Assembly (NCBI RefSeq): GCF_900115745.1 | Contig: NZ_FOXP01000002.1 | Coordinates: forward strand, 310,001-374,000 | Source: Sphingomonas rubra | GTDB lineage: Bacteria > Pseudomonadota > Alphaproteobacteria > Sphingomonadales > Sphingomonadaceae | Reading direction: 5' to 3' | DNA length: 64,000 nucleotides | Shown here: positions 60,504 to 64,000 of the stretch, in pieces | How positions within the stretch are numbered: the stretch's first letter is position 1 | Layout of the letters: every line of letters begins with the position of its first letter | Notes under the pieces: generated by a model | Database searches by the model: none | The model's input: the letters and a program-made list of their open reading frames with translations, nothing else | Told to the model about the DNA's origin: nothing | Program-made: the position numbers and the translations under genes

Positions 60504-61303
60504 CCTTCGCACGCATCGCGGCGTTTCGCCTCGTGACGCAGCAGCCGGAGGTCCTCGTCGCCTTCTACGCGGCGCTCGGCTTTACCGTCGGTAATCCGCG
60601 ACCGATCGACGCGGATGAGTTGGCGATGCTCGGTGTCATGGGCGCAGGGGTGCGCTGGTCCATGCGGCTGGGTGAGGCGACGGTTGAGCTCGACCGCTAC
60701 GATCGGCCTGGCCGCGCCTATCCCCCCGACGCGAATGCGGCCTCGATCTGTTTCCAGCACCTCGCACTCGTCACCGACGATGTGGAGGCGGCCTGGTCAC
60801 GCGCCCGGTCGGCTGGTGCGACGCTGATCAGTGATGCCGGACCGGTGACCCTGCCCAGGTCCTCGGGCGGTGTCACCGCGGTCAAGTTTCGTGATCCGGA
60901 AGGGCACCCGCTCGAACTGCTCAGCTTCCCCGACGCAGCGGAGAAGGGCTGGCGCGGCCGCGGAATGCTCGGCATCGATCACAGCGCGATCGTCGCCGGT
61001 GACCGGGCCGCGAGCGAAGCCTTCTACACCGCTCACGGCCTGACCCGGGGCGACGCCACAGTCAATCAGGGCGGCGAGCAGGCGGCACTCGACGGCCTGG
61101 AAAGCCCTGTCGCCGATGTCGTGCCGATGAAGCCGACCGCGGCTCCTCCTCACGTCGAACTGTTGCACTATCGCCGACCATCCGGCGCGTCGTCCGAGCC
61201 CGTCGCGGTCGAGGACGTCGCAGCGACGCGGATCGTCTGGCACGGCGAGTTGCCGGCGCTGCTGCGGGACCCGAACGGGCATCTGCATCAGACCGGCGGC
61301 TGA
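60500..61303 (+). CDS. Two-module VOC (glyoxalase/dioxygenase-fold) protein
   Basis: The 267-residue protein has two VOC modules: RIAAFRLVTQQPEVLVAFYAALGF up to FRDPEGHPLELLSFP (about 1-140), then LGIDHSAIVAGDRAASEAFYTAHGL to LLRDPNGHLHQ (about 150-267). The metal ligands appear mostly in the second half (IDHSAI His, VELLHY Glu). It is the last gene of the GMC-led operon and converges with the GH15 gene, whose stop is directly adjacent. Confidence 0.8.
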   Translation: MTFARIAAFRLVTQQPEVLVAFYAALGFTVGNPRPIDADELAMLGVMGAGVRWSMRLGEATVELDRYDRPGRAYPPDANAASICFQHLALVTDDVEAAWSRARSAGATLISDAGPVTLPRSSGGVTAVKFRDPEGHPLELLSFPDAAEKGWRGRGMLGIDHSAIVAGDRAASEAFYTAHGLTRGDATVNQGGEQAALDGLESPVADVVPMKPTAAPPHVELLHYRRPSGASSEPVAVEDVAATRIVWHGELPALLRDPNGHLHQTGG

Positions 61304-63079
61304 TCAGACCGCGCCGCGCTGCACCACCGGGCGTGACAGGAACAGGGTGGAGTTGACCACGCCCAGATGGGTTAGCGCCTGGGGCACGTTGCCGATCAGC
61401 CGACGTGTGGGGACGTGGAACTCCTCGCTCAGAAGCCCAACGTCATTGCTGAGGCCGATCACGCGGTCGATGATCGTCGTTGCCTCGTCGCGCCGCCCCT
61501 GCATCGTCATGCAGTCGGCGAGCCAGCATGAGCAGGCCAGGAACGCGCCTTCATCATGACCGTCGCCCTTTGCCGCCTTGCGCCGAACGAGCCCGCCTTC
61601 CATCAACTCGCGCTCCACAGCCGCGATCGTGCCAGCGATACGCGGGTCCCCGGCTGGGAGGAATCCGACCAGGGGCAGCAGGAGCAGCGACGCATCGAGC
61701 GTCTCGCCGTCGTAGCGCTGCACGAAGTGCCCTGCGCCGGATGAATAGCCTCGCTCGCACACGGTCTGGTGGATCTGCGTCCTCAACCCGCGCATCCGCC
61801 CGACCAACTCCTCGCCCGCCGCCGCGCGCATGATGTCACTCTCGACGAAATGGTTGATGCCGACCCACGCCATCGCCTGCGAATAGGTGTAACAGCCCGG
61901 GTCGCCGCGGCTCTCCCATATGTCCGCACCCGGCTTGTCCCAGGCGCCCTCCAGATGCTCGATCAGCGCGATCTCCACCGCGATGTCGCGCGGCGTGCGC
62001 TCGACGCCCGCGCGGGCACCGACGTGGAAGCTGTCGATCAGCTCGCCGTAGACGTCGAGCTGCGTCTGGGCCGACGCCGCGTTGCCGACCAGCACGGGCT
62101 TCGCGCCCCCATGCCCGGACAGCCACGTCGCTTCATATTCCCGCAGTCGGCGCCCACCGTCGATCCGGTACATGATGCGCATGTCGCGCGGGTCGCCGGC
62201 GATCGCGCGCAGGATCCAGTCGCGCCAGCGCACCGCCTCCTTGCCGAACCCCGCGTTCAGCAGTGCGGTGAGCGTGAAGGTCGCGTCGCGTAGCCAGCAG
62301 AAGCGGTAATCCCAGTTCATCGCGCCACCGGGGACTTCCGGCAGTCCCATCGTCGCGGCCGCCACCAGTCCGCCGGTGCGTCGGTCGATCAGCGCCTTCA
62401 GCGTCAGCAGCGAACGCTTGAGCGGCGTGGCCCAGCGCTCGGGCGCCTCGAACCGGCCGATCCAATCTCGCCATGCCTTGTCGGTTTGCTTCAGCAGTGA
62501 CGTCGTGTCCGGCTTCTTCGGCAGGTCCGCGTAGGAGAGTGCGTAGGACAGCGCGAACGCGAGCCGTTCGCCCTTCTTCACGCTGAAGGTGGCGCGCGCA
62601 TCTCCATTCGCGACCTCGAGCGCACAAAGTGCGTGGAGCACAATTTGGTGCGGGCCGGCATCGGCGCACAAGCCACCGTCGAACGATCGCATCCACGGCG
62701 GCACGCGTCCGTAGTCGAAGCGCGGCCGCAGCAGGCTCGCCATCTCGACCTCGCCCGACAGGCCCTCGACCGTCCGGATCACCATGGGATCGCCATCGTG
62801 CCACGGCATGAAATCCGTGACGCGCACCGCGCCACTCTCGGTCGTGTGATCGGTTTCCAGGATCAACGTGTCGCCGCGGTAACGACGCTCGACCCCCGTC
62901 ACGAAGCCGGTGGGCGCGATCTGCCAGCAGCCGTTCCCCTGATCGCCCAGCATCGCAGCGAAGCACGCGTCGCTGTCGAAATGGGGAAGGCACAGGAAGT
63001 CGATAGAACCGGCACGCGAGACCAGCGCCGCCGTGCGCCCGTCGCCGATCAGAGCGTAGTCCGCGATGGGAGAAGTCAT
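61304..63079 (-). CDS. Glycoside hydrolase family 15 protein (trehalase/glucoamylase-like)
   Basis: The 591-residue GH15 protein has the N-terminal beta domain from SPIADYALIGDGRTAALVSRAGSIDFLCLPHFDSDACFAAMLGD. In the catalytic alpha/alpha-barrel, MNWDYRFCWLRDATFTLTALLNAG, IWESRGDPGCYTYSQAMAWVGINHF with the catalytic Glu of the WExRG motif, and DEGAFLACSCWLADCM are all present. Bacterial members hydrolyse trehalose or alpha-glucans. There is no signal peptide, so it is cytoplasmic. Its ATG overlaps the SMP-30 stop, indicating one operon. Confidence 0.92.
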   Translation of the reverse strand: MTSPIADYALIGDGRTAALVSRAGSIDFLCLPHFDSDACFAAMLGDQGNGCWQIAPTGFVTGVERRYRGDTLILETDHTTESGAVRVTDFMPWHDGDPMVIRTVEGLSGEVEMASLLRPRFDYGRVPPWMRSFDGGLCADAGPHQIVLHALCALEVANGDARATFSVKKGERLAFALSYALSYADLPKKPDTTSLLKQTDKAWRDWIGRFEAPERWATPLKRSLLTLKALIDRRTGGLVAAATMGLPEVPGGAMNWDYRFCWLRDATFTLTALLNAGFGKEAVRWRDWILRAIAGDPRDMRIMYRIDGGRRLREYEATWLSGHGGAKPVLVGNAASAQTQLDVYGELIDSFHVGARAGVERTPRDIAVEIALIEHLEGAWDKPGADIWESRGDPGCYTYSQAMAWVGINHFVESDIMRAAAGEELVGRMRGLRTQIHQTVCERGYSSGAGHFVQRYDGETLDASLLLLPLVGFLPAGDPRIAGTIAAVERELMEGGLVRRKAAKGDGHDEGAFLACSCWLADCMTMQGRRDEATTIIDRVIGLSNDVGLLSEEFHVPTRRLIGNVPQALTHLGVVNSTLFLSRPVVQRGAV

Positions 63080-64000
63080 GTTCCGGCTTCCAGGTCGAGC
63101 GCGAGCAGACGGCTGCCCGCCGCGATGAAGAGGCGGCGGCCATCGGAACCGCCGAAGGATAGATTGGACACGGTGGCGCCGATCGGCACGAAGCCCAGCC
63201 GAACCCCCTCGGCGGACCAGACGTGAACGCCGTCGGCGGCACTCACCCACAACCAGCCCCTCTCGTCGGTCGCGAAGCCGTCGGGATAGCCGTGATCGGT
63301 CCTGCAGAAGCGGGCCCGTCCTCCCCACCCGCCGTCCGACCGGCGTGTGAAGCGCTCCACCTCGTGCTTGGACCCGGCCGAGAAGCCAGGCACCTCGCCG
63401 AGCGACAGCGACGTGTCGGACACGTAGAGCGTCGCGCCATCGGCCGACAGCGCGACGCCGTTGGGCTGTTCGAAGTCCGCAACCCTGGTCAGCTCGTCGA
63501 GCGCGGGGTCGAAACGATATACGCTGCGATGATCGAGCTCGGGCTGGGCGAGCGCGCCCTGGCTTGGCATGACGATGCCGAAGATCGGATCGGTGAACCA
63601 GATCGACCCGTCCGGCGCCACCGTCACGTCGTTGGGGGAGTTGAGCCGCCTGCCTTCGAAATGGGTAACGATCGGCACGGGCTCGCCGTCGAAGTCCGAA
63701 TTCGATCGGCTGATGCACCGGCGCCCATGCTCGCAGTGCCACACCGACCCGTCCGCCGCGACGGCGTTCCCGTTCATGAACCAGGTCGCGTCGATCACCA
63801 CCTCGACGCGCGCGTCCTCCTCGTACCAGGCATTCAGGCGTCGGTTCGGCACGTCGGAGAACAGCAGCCGCCGGTGCGATGCCTGCCACGCCGGGCCTTC
63901 GGCGTGGATCGTGCCTGCGTGCAGCACCAGCAACGGTGCGTCCGGCGACAGCACCCGCGCGAGCTGGGGGTCATCGATCTGACAGCCTCGGAAACGGGCG
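63076..64000 (-). CDS. SMP-30/gluconolactonase family protein, 5' end beyond window
   Basis: This six-bladed beta-propeller lactonase has HAEGPAWQASHRRLLFSDVPNRRLNAW, LNSPNDVTVAPDGSIWFTDPIFG, PNGVALSADGATLYVSDTSLS and YPDGFATDERGWLWVSAADGV; the Glu, Asn and Asp that hold the metal are in place. The frame stays open to the edge (FRGCQIDDPQLARVLSPDAP precedes the first in-window start GTG 63954), and that stretch fits the family's N-terminus, so the true start is outside. It is translationally coupled to GH15. Confidence 0.88.
   Translation of the reverse strand, partial: ARFRGCQIDDPQLARVLSPDAPLLVLHAGTIHAEGPAWQASHRRLLFSDVPNRRLNAWYEEDARVEVVIDATWFMNGNAVAADGSVWHCEHGRRCISRSNSDFDGEPVPIVTHFEGRRLNSPNDVTVAPDGSIWFTDPIFGIVMPSQGALAQPELDHRSVYRFDPALDELTRVADFEQPNGVALSADGATLYVSDTSLSLGEVPGFSAGSKHEVERFTRRSDGGWGGRARFCRTDHGYPDGFATDERGWLWVSAADGVHVWSAEGVRLGFVPIGATVSNLSFGGSDGRRLFIAAGSRLLALDLEAGT

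Noticed and set aside
63080-63889. Extension of the GH15 frame through the SMP-30 gene
   Set aside because: The added residues are Arg/Gly-rich shadow of the SMP-30 propeller; GH15 starts naturally at 63079 with MTSPIADYALIGDG.
1-64000. CRISPR arrays, rRNA genes and prophage
   Set aside because: No regularly spaced direct repeats, no rRNA sequence and no phage structural genes were recognised.

Overview
This is a GC-rich chromosomal segment (roughly two thirds G+C by eye) with dense, tightly overlapping bacterial genes. The core ubiE-mutM-rpsT-dnaA neighbourhood, the coaBC-dut-ubiB grouping, an Oar-like TonB-dependent receptor and the general protein style point to an alphaproteobacterium, most likely Sphingomonadales (Sphingomonas-like). 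That assignment is an inference; there is no rRNA gene in the window.

Layout. 1-12 kb: end of der, an Hpt phosphotransfer protein, a DUF418 membrane protein and a lipoprotein-type methyltransferase downstream of purL, a CAP-domain lipoprotein, map, a CinA-type protein, a phosphatase, wecB and galU. 12-20 kb: moeB/thiF-like gene, dut, coaBC, ubiB and ubiE on the minus strand, then mutM, rpsT and dnaA on the plus strand. 21-39 kb: trpS, murJ, secB, a Tim44-like protein, mltA, smr, an AsmA-like protein, gpsA-tsaD, dapE-GST, engB-yidC-yidD-rnpA-rpmH. The intergenic gaps hold several families of palindromic repeats, one of them nested.

39.4-42.6 kb: comM (YifB-type Mg-chelatase-like helicase) is split by an insertion of about 1,660 bp. 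The insertion is visibly less GC-rich, carries an HTH protein, a tiny membrane protein and a glyoxalase-fold protein, and contains two copies of the same left-end sequence. This suggests two successive insertions at one site. No recombinase or transposase is visible. This is the most unusual region of the window.

42.6-50.8 kb: tRNA-Leu(CAA) and a carbohydrate locus with a GH3 glucosidase, a LacI-family regulator with paired operators, an Oar-like receptor and a GH144-type glucanase. The best guess at substrate is a beta-glucan, possibly beta-1,2-glucan.

50.8-55.1 kb: a divergent set matching the E. coli yjfIJKLMC group: GspS-type ATP-grasp ligase, PspA-like coiled coil, DUF2170 (minus strand), then DUF2491, DUF350 and DUF1190 (plus strand). 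It looks like a complete, mostly uncharacterised envelope or peptide-ligation system.

55.1-64 kb: a GNAT acetyltransferase, rpmA-rplU, an SDR, a broken GMC oxidoreductase (in-frame stop plus frameshift) in an apparent operon with DoxX-like, cupin and VOC genes, then a convergent GH15-SMP-30 pair that runs off the right edge.
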